Source of the DNA: Hemileia vastatrix
Lineage: Eukaryota > Basidiomycota > Pucciniomycetes > Pucciniales > Zaghouaniaceae
Length of the DNA: 64,000 nt
Direction of reading: 5' to 3'
NCBI GenBank assembly: GCA_030280995.1
Contig: JASXTE010000008.1
Coordinates: 24,363,193 to 24,427,192 of the forward strand
The notes beneath the pieces are model-generated. The model saw only the letters and a program-made list of their open reading frames with translations. It did not search any database and was not told the origin of the DNA. The position numbers and the translations under genes were made by a program. Each line of letters opens with the position of its first letter. The first letter of the stretch is position 1. Shown here piece after piece: positions 34,288 to 44,739 of the stretch.

Positions 34288-35410
34288 TGTGGCAGTCTAA
34301 AGTTTAGTAGGGAACTAAATTCTGTTAATAGCAGATTATGGGAGATTATTATTGAGGCTTGGAAAGTTAATCTAAATTTAAAATTGTTATATTTGAGAAA
34401 ATGAGTATATAAAAGAGTTTAAAACAGATAATTTTACAAGTCAAGATTAAACAAATAATTTAAGGTCAGGAAATTCAAGTATAGGTCAAAAAGTGCATGG
34501 AAAATAAATTAAGGATTCTAAAGTACCTTTAGGAATTTTTGTGGAATTATCAATATTTTTCTATTATTTTTAATAATTTTAAAAAGTATTTTAAGGTATT
34601 TATGATTTTTCATAATTTACTTAACTTTGATAATTTTTACTAGGTGAATAGGGCTGCACAGACTACAAAAATTAGAATGGGTTATAAAGGAGAAGTAGAT
34701 GTATCATTTATTGATTTTCTAAATGTATTATCAGTAATTTAAGTTTCTAATTGAGTCCGGACGTCTTTATGAGATCCAGAAGGCTCCAGATGAGCTCCAT
34801 ACAAACTCTGGAAATCACCAAATGAGCTCTGGGATGCTCCAGCTAGTGAAAATAGGGCACGTGAAATACTATGCATAACAAGCCTGTAGAATCAAAATTA
34901 GATAGGGAGAACATCTAAAAGAGAACAACTTAATCATTAACCACATTAACACATATTAATAACAACCATTATTATTTAACATAAAAAATTATAAAATTAT
35001 AATACCCTTATAAATATAACACTTTTACATAACATTTTATTAATTTCACTCATCATCATATAAAGTAACCTATAGGGTATCATTTTGAAGGTCTCATCAC
35101 TAGGGATCTGAATATAAAAACTAAATCTTATAAAAATAAAAGATTCATAAAGGTAAATATTCAATGATTTAAACAAATTTTCTAAATACAGCTTCACTGT
35201 TGTATTTCTTACCCTCATTATAAAGAACACTGATTCTAAATATCAACACCATTATTAACAAATAGTTTATTTGTCATTTCATATCAATTAGAGTTTATAG
35301 CTTATTTAATTTTGAGGTCTTTATTTACTTAAAGGGACAGGGTTTTCTACAGTTTATTTAAATCCCTTGGATTCTGCTTACAGCAAGGCAACTGTAAGAT
35401 TCTTTTTACA
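34288..35410 (+). repeat. 5' LTR of element C
   Basis: 1123 bp, TGTGGCAGTCTAAAG to TTCTTTTTACA, preceded by GCCAT. Family members: 53792-54880 (D), 58885-61746 (H), 1052-2176, 17043-18133 and the half LTR 54881-55434. Confidence 0.9.
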
Positions 35411-35412
35411 TT

Positions 35413-35432
35413 TGGTGGCGCCCTAAGTGGGG
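35413..35432 (+). other. Primer-binding site of element C
   Basis: TGGTGGCGCCCTAAGTGGGG two bases after the LTR. H has TGGTGGATCACAAAGTGGGG and D has TGGCACCCAAAATGGGG at the same position, so this site is conserved in the family. Confidence 0.7.
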
Positions 35433-35547
35433 TTTCAATTCTCTAGCTTTTAATTGGTCTTACATGGTACTTGGACTATCTTAGCCAGCAAGAGGATGAC
35501 TAAAAATATTCTTGTCTTATTTAAAAATGTTAAATTATCCTCTTGGG

Positions 35548-35884
35548 ATGTCTTCTGCTTCTGGATCTGGTGTTTCTCTTCCTGTCAATTCTTTGGTCAG
35601 GATTTTTTTTAAGATGGGCCCAAGTTTAATGGGGAAGAAGTTGAATGATTTCTAAAATTCTATGAAGCTGATGCTGCTGTTGATGAGGTTTTGAAATTGG
35701 ATATGGTGAAGAAAATTAGGTTCTTTGTTGTGGATAGAGAGGTATAAATGGAGGTCATTGCTATGGATGGTTATAAAAGATGTGGCTTGTTGAAATTGTC
35801 AAAGGAGATGGTTGATAGATGGGGATTCAAGTATATTATGGTGAACCTTAACAAGATTTTCAGTGATTAGAAAGCAAAGGGTGG
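35548..35884 (+). pseudogene. gag: Element C gag, N-terminal part
   Basis: ATG at 35548 (MSSASGSGVS), also the start in H (58756). In D the start codon is ATA. With frameshifts it reads GPKFNGEEVE, FLKFYEADAAVDEVLKLD and IRFFVVDREV, the Gag N-terminus of the basidiomycete FIDD-type gypsy family. Interrupted at 35889 by F and resumed at 44740. Confidence 0.7.
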
Positions 35885-35889
35885 AGTTT

Positions 35890-37066
35890 TGTCAGTATAG
35901 TCTAGTATATAAGTATGATATAATAGTGTTATTTTATGGTCCTACTACTTTTTAATAAATGTTTTAGTGATTAAACCTCAGGGGAAGACTGATAGAATAG
36001 TTATACTCAAATAAAACTCACAATACTTGGATTTGAATGCGTGCTAGTGGTGGAAAATAGAAGAATAAAATATAGTTATAGCTTTTATAAAGATAATATC
36101 AATTTATAAGGGCTTTATAATATATTTCTGAATGCTAATAATTGTATTGTAGTGTTTGTTTGAAGTGTAGTAATTGAATGATGATAATAAACCGTCAAAA
36201 TCCCTTCTTACTTATACCCAAATCCACTGGAGTGCACAGACCTTCAATCCAGATGATGTCACTGCTATCCCCGGCAATTACAGCACTGTGAGGGCCCATC
36301 ACCTCCCCATGGCGTCCACTTCAAGCAGTTTCAACACCCAGACCTCCAGTAAGGACCCTCCATCACTATTAATAATAACACAGAGTCATACCATAAATAG
36401 AAAACCCAGATAAAAGCGGATACCATAAAGAAACAGGTAAAATAAATGATCAAAAAGAGATTTAATGAAACTAAAAGGATATAAAGGAAACAAATAAAAT
36501 TTCCAAGCCCCCAATAACATCCCCAAGCATCCACATTAACCCAAAAACATCTTTCCAACCCATAAATCCGTGAATAACCATCCAAGGAAGTAATTTTAGT
36601 TGTCCAAACTGGGTGTATGCGCCTGATATAGGTGTCTATGCTTCTGTAGGCGTTGTGAGTCCACTTATTTTGTCCATATGACCTAAAATAAGCAGAAAAA
36701 CAAAGTTTATAGGCTATTAAGGGGCTAAAACCCACTTATATACCTAAATATACATAATATACTGCATATTTCACTGAATATGAGATTTATGTATACATAT
36801 AAGCTTATGTATGTCAATAATTACTTCATATCACTTAAGATAAGTATATTATGACTCCATTAACACCTTAATAAGTATTATTAGGCCATGGAAAAGCTAT
36901 TTAAACTATTATAAATTATATAATAGAATAATAATTATATATATATATAATAAAATAATATATATTATTATTTTAACCTTATTTTTAAGATATAAGCTTA
37001 ATCTAGTTAAGGTTATCTTATTTTAAGCATAAGAAATACTCAGTCCTAAGGATATTTAGGCTGACA
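35890..37066 (-). repeat. 3' LTR of F
   Basis: 1177 bp. Minus strand TGTCAGCCTAAATATCC to GACTATACTGACA. TATA box TATATAAG at 36742-36735. Two ORFs inside it (79 codons plus strand, 134 codons minus strand) recur in all three LTR copies. The copies are too similar for that to indicate selection. Confidence 0.95.
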
Positions 37067-37086
37067 CTCCCTCACCCCAAAAAAAA
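37067..37086 (-). other. Polypurine tract of F
   Basis: Minus strand TTTTTTTTGGGGTGAGGGAG directly before the 3' LTR. Confidence 0.75.
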
Positions 37087-37183
37087 CAATAAAAAAAATG
37101 TTAAGACATTTTAATTAATCTTAAGGAATGAAATAATAAATTAAAAAAATAATTTTTATAATACATATACTGAATGAACAGTA

Positions 37184-39989
37184 TTATTTAGATTTAAATT
37201 TTTTCAAGAGATTTTTAAGATCAGAGATTTCATTTTCTGGAATCCACTGGTCATATTCACTTGATTTATTTTTAAATCTTAATAGATACTCAACTCCCTT
37301 TTCTTTAGTAAGGTGTCTCTTTTTAAGTATCTTTTCAATTTCTGCTTTTTCCACTATTTCTTCAGGTTGCTGTTTATGCCTTCCTGATCTTCTTGGAAAG
37401 AGAGCAGTATCATTAGAATGGTATGGTTTTATAAGAGAAATAGGAAATACTGGATGTTTTCTATCATAAGGTGCATATAGAATAACCTCAACAGCATTAT
37501 TACCAACCATCTTTTTAACTACAAATGGTCCAATGAATGGATCCTTCAATTTAACATTACCATTTAAATTGAAATGTAGCGTTGAAATAAGGACTTCATC
37601 ACCCTCTTTGAACATTTGTTCTTTATGGGCTTTATCCCATCTTTTCTTTTCATACTCAAAAGCCTTATTTATACATTCTTGAGCATGTTTTCTGCATAAT
37701 TCCTGCATCTGAAGAAAAGATTTAGTACCTGGATGAATATCCAATCTAGGTAACTGATTAAGAGTTTTAGCAGGGGTATTAGGTACATAACCCAACCATA
37801 ACTCAAATGGCTTTTTGCCAGTGACAGAATGTACTGTACTATTATATGCAAATTCTAAACCTGGGATAAGGGTTACCCAATCATGCGTGAATTTGTCATT
37901 GTCTTTAAAATTAAGACCAAAAGCACAGTATCTTCTTATCATATCTTCTAAGGTTTGTATCATTCTCTCTGCTAGCCCATCAGTTTGTGGATGGTGTGCT
38001 GTAGAAAGTTTTAATTGACACCCTGAAACATCCATAAGTGACGTCCAGAACTCAGAAGTAAATTTAGGATCTCTGTCAGAAACTATTGCTTTGGGGAAAC
38101 CTGCTGTATTTAACATTTGTGTCCACCATAAAAAAGCAAAGTCCTTTTCAGAAACCTCTTTGTGGGTAGGAATAAATTTACACATCTTTGTAAATCTATC
38201 TACAATTACCCAGCAGGAGTTATAACTCTTATGCCCTGCTATTGGCAAACCTGTTACAAAGTCCATGTTAATGATTTCCCATGGAGCTTTTGGTTGCTCA
38301 ATTTGTTGTAATAAACCAGCTCTTTTTCATGTTAATCTTTTAGATTTTTGACAAGAATCACATGTTTCAACATATTTCTGAACATCCTCAGACATGTTAA
38401 TCCACCAAGCTGTGTTTTTTACTCTGGTTAATGTTTTATGGTAGTCAAAATGACCTGCTAATATATCATCGTGACATATACTTAACATTAACTCCTTCAT
38501 TGAAGGGGGAATTACAATTACATTACTTAATTTTTTCCTGTAATATATAAAACCATCCTCAATGGAAAATTTTCCTTTCTCTAATGCCTCTTTATACTTA
38601 TTTGGTAATGTTTTTATTAAAACATTCATTGAAGCATTAGATGGATCATTTAATATTGTAGTTAATTTACTTAAGTCAGGATCTGAATTATAATTATCAA
38701 GAATTGATTGCATAAATTCATCCTAAAGATCTACAATATAAATGCCATAAATGTTAATAATCTCTGATTCAGGAACATAAGCAGGATTATCATCATTATT
38801 AGGCAGAGGTACTCTAGATAACAGATCTACATTAGAGTGCAAGGTTCCTGCTCTATGTGTAATAGTCATCCGTCCTCTGTATTCTTGTACAGCTAATTGC
38901 CATCTAAACATGTGTCTATTAAGAGTTTTCATGTTTAAGAGTGACTTAACTGCACTACAGTCAGTGATTAACTCAAATTTTTGGTCTTCAAGGTAATAAT
39001 GTAGCTTTTCAAGAGCCCATACTACTGCCAAACATTCAAGTTGAGTAGCACCATATTTCAATTCACCACTTCTCAGAGTACGTGAAATATAGCAGATTAC
39101 TACTTCTGAAATTTTACCTTCAATAAGTTGTTTTTGATGCAAAGCAGCACCCAGTCCAATAAAACTTGCATCTGTATATAATACAAAAGGTAATTGGAAA
39201 TCTGGTAATCCCAAGATAGGAGCTGTAATTAAACATTCTTTCAACTTATTAAAAGCTTGTTGTCTTTCATTATTCCAAATGAAAGCTTCTGATTTCTTTA
39301 TCAGTGTGGTCAGTGGTGCAGCAATTGATTGGTAGTTTTTTATATATTGTCTATAATAACCACACATTCCAAGAAAAGATTGTACATCCTTCACATTTTG
39401 AGGAATTCCAATATTTTTTATTGCAGCCACATTATTTTGGTCTACACATATTTGTAAGCCAGATACAATATGACCAAGCACTTTTAAAGATTCAAACCCA
39501 AATTTACATTTTTTCAATGCAAGGGTCATTTTTATTTCATCCATTTTCTGAAATACTTTCCTTAAATGGATTAATTGTTCATCAAAAGTTTTAGAGAACA
39601 CTATGATGTCATCAATGTATACCATTAACCATCCTTCAATCATTTCATTATGGAATGTTATATCCATTAACTTCTGAAATACTGATGGAGCATTTTTTGG
39701 TCCAAATGGCATTCTGACATACTTATAAATTCCCATGTGTGTTGTTATCAACAAAAAGTTCTGTGAATTCTTTTCAACAGGAATTTGATGGTACCCTTTA
39801 TTTCCATCTAGGCAACTTATATATTTAGCACCTTTAAGGGTAGCATGTATAGAGGCAATCCTTGGCAAGGGATAAATATAATCTACTGTAAATGTATTTA
39901 ATGCTCTATAATCACCGCACAGTCTTGCTTTATCTTGTTCATAAGAAATCAGCACTGTTGATATTACACAATATTTTGGTGTAGTTTCA
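37184..39989 (-). pseudogene. pol: F RT, RNase H, integrase and chromodomain with three lesions
   Basis: Minus strand. RT from about 39989 (LCGDYRALNTFTVDYIYPLP, YIDDIIVF near 39610, SFLGMCGYYRQYIKNY). RNase H from about 39190 (FVLYTDASFIGLGAALHQ). Integrase zinc region at about 38490-38340 (HDDILAGHFDYHKT, CDSCQKSK). Core D,D,E motifs are NMDFVTGLP at about 38266, SDRDPKFTSEFW near 38065 and HPQTDGLAERMIQTLED near 37960. C-terminal chromodomain at about 37350-37184 (EYLLRFKNKSSEYDQWIPE). Lesions: a one-base shift in an A-rich run near 40010, an in-frame TAG at 38723 and an in-frame TGA at 38327. Otherwise intact and catalytically complete. Confidence 0.9.
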
Positions 39990-39995
39990 ACCTTC

Positions 39996-42900
39996 TCAAG
40001 AATTTTTATTTTTTAATAAAATCTTAATATTATCCTCTTTGTCTTTCCTCTTCATTGGTGAAGCAGGGTATGGTTTCTTTTTAAGACTAGGAGGAATATT
40101 ATCCATATCACAGGTTAAACTAATCTTCATTTCATGTTCTTTTACAAGGCCAAGTTCATTTGTACCATGTGCAAAAGCCATTGGAAAAACTTTAATTAAT
40201 TCCAAAATATTATCTTTCTCACTTTCACTTATCTGAGTGCCAAATGATGCTTTTGAAATTTCTGTTTCCAGAAGTTCCAACTCATTGGATTTTCTTCCTT
40301 TAGACGGGGAATTTGTTACTGACTCAATGTGTAAGACAGTGTTAAAAGAATTTATTTTAAATTTCCTTTTACCATTCATGCCAATTGTAAAATTGTTATT
40401 AGCAGGGTCTAATTTTACACCAAATTTAGTCAGAATATCATTTCCAATGATAAAACAGTTACTACAATTTGTATTATCCATTACTACAAAGTCACAAGTT
40501 ACCCTTACATAACCATGTTGGTGTTTAAAGAAAACAGCAGCTTTGTATTTACCAATGGGGTGTAGTACTGATCCAAAACCTCTCCAATTTTTATTCTGAA
40601 GTGGTTCAAGCTTAAACTTATATTCACTATCAATTTTCTGTAATGTATTAGTGGAAACAACTGAACCAGCAGCTCCTGTGTCCAATACTATATTAAAATT
40701 TTCACCAGAAATGATAGCTGGAACCGTGATAGGTGTCATTCTAAAGTTATCAGCTTGTATATCCTTAATGATTTCAGCATCCTCAAAATTCATTAAAGAT
40801 TCATTTGAGTCCATATTTAATATTGGATTTTCAAAGATGGACAAATCATCTTCCAACATACAGACTTCATTTTCATCACTATATGAGATATTGCTGTCAT
40901 AATCACTTGATTCTTTACTTTTTTCAGTTTCAGTTTCAGATTCACGTTGATTTTCAACAATATTTATGTTTTTCTCACATTTGTGACCTTTGACCCAAGG
41001 TTTGTTACACTTATAACAAGTATTTGTTTCATACTTTTTAGGTACTACAGGTGCAGTAGGTTTTTTCTGCTTCTCCTGAAGTGTTTTTGAATTCTGAGTT
41101 TTTACAGGTTCAACATTTTGCTTATAAGTGGAATACCTTGATTCATACTTATGGTTTAATAATATTTCATTGCAAATATTAATAAAGTCAGAATATTCAG
41201 TAACATTTAATGTTCTAGCTACAACAATGTCTCTGACAGATATAGGTAATTTGTATATTATCTTATCTTTCCATAAGTTAAAATCCATATGAGGCTCAAT
41301 GGCTTTTAATATTTTGTTTAAATTCATTAAAAATACCATAGGTTTGTCACCATTCAACGGATTATACCTAGTCTTCTCATACAGTCTCTGCTGACTAAGC
41401 CTGAATTTAGAACCTCCAAATTGTTTTTCAATAAGTTGTTTCCATTCAGCCCAAGAGTAGTCTCTATCCTCACTTAAGACAGCTTCAAACCATAATAAAG
41501 CAACATCCTTAAATAAAGAAATTAATTTTGATGTTATCTCTTCATCTGGCAACTTATATGAGAATTTCAAGTTTTCAATTCTTTGAATAAAATGTTGCCA
41601 ATCAGAGCTGGCTTCCCCATCATAAGTTGGGTACTGATCTATCTTAGGCCAGTTCTTCTGATTGGATTTTATCTCGCTAATCTTATGTAAATTCAACAAC
41701 TCATTCACTTTTGATAAATGGTCTTGTATTTCTTCCTGCACGTATTTGTGACTTACATTTTCAGATTTGACACTACCACCAGATGGTTTTAATTGTGGTG
41801 GTACAGGGAAGGAATGAGATTCACTTATGCCAATGAAAGGATTATTATTATATTGATTATACTTATGATTATCCTGGTTCATTAGTAGATTGGCAGTTTC
41901 AATCTCAACTTTAGTTAATCTTTGTAGCAACTCAGAGACACTTTGATTTGTCTGGGCAAAAGATAACTTTGTTCTTGATTCAGTCTTTAATAAGTGTGTT
42001 TCATATAATTTTTCTAACTCACAAAATTTGTTTGAAAGGTCATTATATTTATTATTTAATGAATCATATTTAAGAGTTAGAGACAAATGTTCTTTCTCTA
42101 ATTCTTTATTATGTGTTGCTAATTGAGAAATGTTCAATGTCAAGGATGAAATTGTATCACTAGTGAGCTTAACTGTCTGTTCCTCACAATCAGTCATTCT
42201 ATTCCACAATGCTGAAACAATTCTATGGACAGTTGGATCATTGTTAAAATATTCCATGTCCTCCTTTTCAATTCTCTCACTCTCCTGTGAACTTCTCATC
42301 TCACTAGTAGGTGGTTGCAACTGAGGATTAACTTTATTATCATTGTATATAGTACTGTTATTATGGACAAAAGACAAGTCAGGTGTATCTACTCTAAAAC
42401 CTAAATTTCTTAAATCCTCCTCTATTTTTTGTACAGATTTAACATCAATAGAATTACCTATATTGTAATTATCAGTATTATGTCTAATCTGTGAGGGTAA
42501 GTTACTTACCAAGGGATGGTTGCCAGTCCTGATTTTTGGCGCTTTTTTACCTTGTAAGGGTGAGCTGAGGAAGTCAGATGAGGGGGTGGATCCCTGTTGC
42601 AACTGTGGCTTGTCCACTGTTGGTGAAACCAGTCCCATTTCCATTTGTCTACCAGGATTTTCTCCTGGGAGTGAGTGGACCCTCCTTGGGTAGGGGGTTG
42701 CTGATTTGATTGACTGGGCTGGCCTCCCTTTAATTCTGCCATTGCCTGATTCATCTGCTGAAATCCTACCTTGCAATTGTTTTGCAACTGCTCTACTTCT
42801 TTGAACATGAGAGATTTTGATTCCTCCAACTTCAGAACCTGTTTGGCCAGGTGGGACAGTTGATCCTGAAGAGGAGGAGACGTCTTTTTTATAGTTATCT

Positions 42901-43052
42901 TTTTTAAGAGGGCGTCCTTTTCCTCTATACTCATGCTTTCTGGCTGGGGGTACTGTTGTCCCTCCATGGTGATGTCCTGGAAAGTTTTTGTTAGCTTTAG
43001 ACCTGGTATTATAAGCAGGCTGTTCACTTACACTATCCTGGGGAGAACTCAT
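39996..43052 (-). CDS. gag: F Gag-protease polyprotein (1018 codons)
   Basis: ATG at 43052 (MSSPQDSVSEQPAYNTRSK), just below a putative leader intron. Residues 1-190 are Ser/Pro/Lys/Arg-rich. A coiled coil covers about 300-390. The Gag core runs about 465-640 (NQKNWPKIDQYPTYDGEASS, LPISVRDIVVA). The CCHC knuckle is CYKCNKPWVKGHKC (about 677-692). Protease is VLDTGAAGSVVS at about 789 with an intact Asp-Thr-Gly. The frame ends at residue 1018 at a frameshift just before RT (KILLKNKNS); without it the frame would run into RT. This is the shell and nucleocapsid precursor plus protease. It is the best preserved coding region in the window. Confidence 0.9.
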   Translation of the reverse strand: MSSPQDSVSEQPAYNTRSKANKNFPGHHHGGTTVPPARKHEYRGKGRPLKKDNYKKDVSSSSGSTVPPGQTGSEVGGIKISHVQRSRAVAKQLQGRISADESGNGRIKGRPAQSIKSATPYPRRVHSLPGENPGRQMEMGLVSPTVDKPQLQQGSTPSSDFLSSPLQGKKAPKIRTGNHPLVSNLPSQIRHNTDNYNIGNSIDVKSVQKIEEDLRNLGFRVDTPDLSFVHNNSTIYNDNKVNPQLQPPTSEMRSSQESERIEKEDMEYFNNDPTVHRIVSALWNRMTDCEEQTVKLTSDTISSLTLNISQLATHNKELEKEHLSLTLKYDSLNNKYNDLSNKFCELEKLYETHLLKTESRTKLSFAQTNQSVSELLQRLTKVEIETANLLMNQDNHKYNQYNNNPFIGISESHSFPVPPQLKPSGGSVKSENVSHKYVQEEIQDHLSKVNELLNLHKISEIKSNQKNWPKIDQYPTYDGEASSDWQHFIQRIENLKFSYKLPDEEITSKLISLFKDVALLWFEAVLSEDRDYSWAEWKQLIEKQFGGSKFRLSQQRLYEKTRYNPLNGDKPMVFLMNLNKILKAIEPHMDFNLWKDKIIYKLPISVRDIVVARTLNVTEYSDFINICNEILLNHKYESRYSTYKQNVEPVKTQNSKTLQEKQKKPTAPVVPKKYETNTCYKCNKPWVKGHKCEKNINIVENQRESETETEKSKESSDYDSNISYSDENEVCMLEDDLSIFENPILNMDSNESLMNFEDAEIIKDIQADNFRMTPITVPAIISGENFNIVLDTGAAGSVVSTNTLQKIDSEYKFKLEPLQNKNWRGFGSVLHPIGKYKAAVFFKHQHGYVRVTCDFVVMDNTNCSNCFIIGNDILTKFGVKLDPANNNFTIGMNGKRKFKINSFNTVLHIESVTNSPSKGRKSNELELLETEISKASFGTQISESEKDNILELIKVFPMAFAHGTNELGLVKEHEMKISLTCDMDNIPPSLKKKPYPASPMKRKDKEDNIKILLKNKNS
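42458..42509 (-). other. Intron-like segment at the end of the overlapping ORF (F)
   Basis: 52 bases from CCTTG/GTAAGTAAC to ACAATATAG/GTAATTC with TACTGAT as branch-point candidate. Same position as the 58-base segment in A1, with the same first exon-2 bases (GTAATTC). Removal would shift gag to an early stop. Confidence 0.4.
42506..42967 (-). CDS. Overlapping alternative-frame ORF in F gag (153 aa)
   Basis: ATG at 42967 (MEGQQYPQPESMSIEEKD), open to a TAA at 42506, in the same frame offset to gag as in A1. It contains a coiled coil (PLQDQLSHLAKQVLKLEE, KEVEQLQNNCKVGFQQMN), then KWKWDWFHQQW, a Pro/His/Tyr segment, a basic KKRQK patch and a Pro-Trp terminus. The gag frame over the same bases is disordered and shows little similarity to A1, while the alternative frame keeps its architecture. 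Function unknown; possibly a particle-associated or regulatory accessory protein. Confidence 0.6.
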   Translation of the reverse strand: MEGQQYPQPESMSIEEKDALLKKITIKKTSPPLQDQLSHLAKQVLKLEESKSLMFKEVEQLQNNCKVGFQQMNQAMAELKGGQPSQSNQQPPTQGGSTHSQEKILVDKWKWDWFHQQWTSHSCNRDPPPHLTSSAHPYKVKKRQKSGLATIPW

Positions 43053-43096
43053 ATTGTTCAGAATAACAATATTTTACGTCTACAAAAGGAAAAACT

Positions 43097-43161
43097 CTAT
43101 GGAATTAGTAGACAAAAGATATTAGCAATGATATTACTAATAAAAAAGCAATGGAGCTTAC
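43097..43161 (-). other. Putative leader intron of F
   Basis: Minus strand: donor TTCAGG/GTAAGCTCC at 43161, branch-point candidate CTACTAAT, acceptor CCATAG at 43097. An alternative acceptor, TTTTGTAG, ends at 43080. It ends 30-45 bases before the gag ATG, as in A1 and A2. No hairpin array was seen in F. Confidence 0.5.
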
Positions 43162-43547
43162 CCTGAATTTATATCTCTATTTATTTAAATAAAATATAAG
43201 AAAAATTTGAAAAAATCTGTTAAAGATATAATAATAAGTTTAACTAGACCTCTATAAGGGTGAATAATTATCTTACCAAGCTTTATCCAAATACCAATTT
43301 AATTGGGTGTTATATTGGTGTCCAAATGCCAAGTGAAATTGGGTTTATATTGGGTACAGTTACTACTGTAAATATCTAATTTTTATGGTAACAAATTAGT
43401 ACAATTATTATAAGGGTTCTTTTCCGCAATCAATGAGTTATGATGACCCACTAATATGCAGCAGACCCAAATATTTGGTTAATTTTGAGCTGTACTAAGG
43501 TAAAAATCACGTCCCAAGGCTTATACTAAATAATAAGTAAAATATAA

Positions 43548-43562
43548 GGAAAGACCCCCAAT
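43548..43562 (-). other. Candidate primer-binding site of F
   Basis: Minus strand ATTGGGGGTCTTTCC follows the 5' LTR end and is similar to the A1 site. Confidence 0.45.
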
Positions 43563-44739
43563 TGTCAGTATAGTCTAGTATATAAGTATGATATAATAGT
43601 GTTATTTTATGGTACTACTACTTATTAATAAATGTTTTAGTGATTAAACCTCAGGGGAAGACTGATAGAATAGTTATACTCATATAAAACTCACAATACT
43701 TGGATTTAAATGCGTGCTAGTGGTGGAAAATAGAAGAATAAAATATAGTTATAGCTTTTATAAAGATAATATCAATTTATAAGGGCTTTATAATATATTT
43801 CTGAATGCTAATAATTGTATTGTAGTGTTTTTTTGAAGTGTATTAATTGAATGATGATAATAAACCGTCAAAATCCCTTCTTACTTATACCCAAATCCAC
43901 TGGAGTGCACAGACCTTCAATCCAGATGATGTCACTTCTATCCCCGGCAATTACAGCACTGTGAGGGCCCATCACCTCCCCATGGCGTCCACTTCAAGCA
44001 GTTTCAACACCCAGACCTCCAGTAAGGACCCTCCATCACTATTAATAATAACACAGAGTCATACCATAAATAGAAAACCCAGATAAAAGCGGATACCATA
44101 AAGAAACAGGTAAAATAAATGATCAAAAAGAGATTTAATGAAACTAAAAGGATATAAAGGAAACAAATAAAATTTCCAAGCCCCCAATAACATCCCCAAG
44201 CATCCACATTAACCCAAAAACATCTTTCCAACCCATAAATCCGTGAATAACCATCCAAGGAAGTAATTTTAGTTGTCCAAACTGGGTGTATGCGCCTGAT
44301 ATAGGTGTCTATGCTTCTGTAGGCGTTGTGAGTCCACTGATTTTGTTCATATGACCTAAAATAAGCAGAAAAACAAAGTTTATAGGCTATTAAGGGGCTA
44401 AAACCCACTTATATACCTAAATATACATAATATACTGCATATTTCACTGAATATGAGATTTATGTATACATATAAGCTTATGTATGTCAATAATTACTTC
44501 ATATCACTTAAGATAAGTATATTATGACTCCATTAACACCTTAATAAGTATTATTAGGCCATGGATAAGCTATTTAAACTATTATAAATTATATAATAGA
44601 ATAATAATTATATATATATATAATAAAATAATATATATTATTATTTTAACCTTATTTTTAAGATATAAGCTTAATCTAGTTAATGTTATCTTATTTTAAG
44701 CATAAGAAATACTCAGTCCTAAGGATATTTAGGCTGACA
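43563..44739 (-). repeat. 5' LTR of F
   Basis: 1177 bp, nearly identical to 35890-37066. TATA box at 44415-44408. Flanked on the outside by AGTTT. Confidence 0.95.

Larger units (their letters stand above)
35890..44739 (-). mobile_element. Near-complete young chromovirus F
   Basis: Two 1177-bp LTRs that look about 99% identical and target duplications AGTTT (35885-35889, 44740-44744). It is inserted in the gag of element C. The internal region has one 1018-codon gag-protease frame and a pol with only three visible lesions. It is related to A1 and A2 at protein level but clearly a different family. A solo LTR of F is at 56020-57196. Confidence 0.95.

Noticed and set aside
36174..36735. 79-codon plus-strand and 134-codon minus-strand ORFs repeated in all three F LTRs
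   Set aside because: The LTR copies are almost identical, so ORF conservation carries no evidence of selection. The minus-strand frame starts with GTG immediately next to the LTR TATA box, upstream of any plausible start codon.
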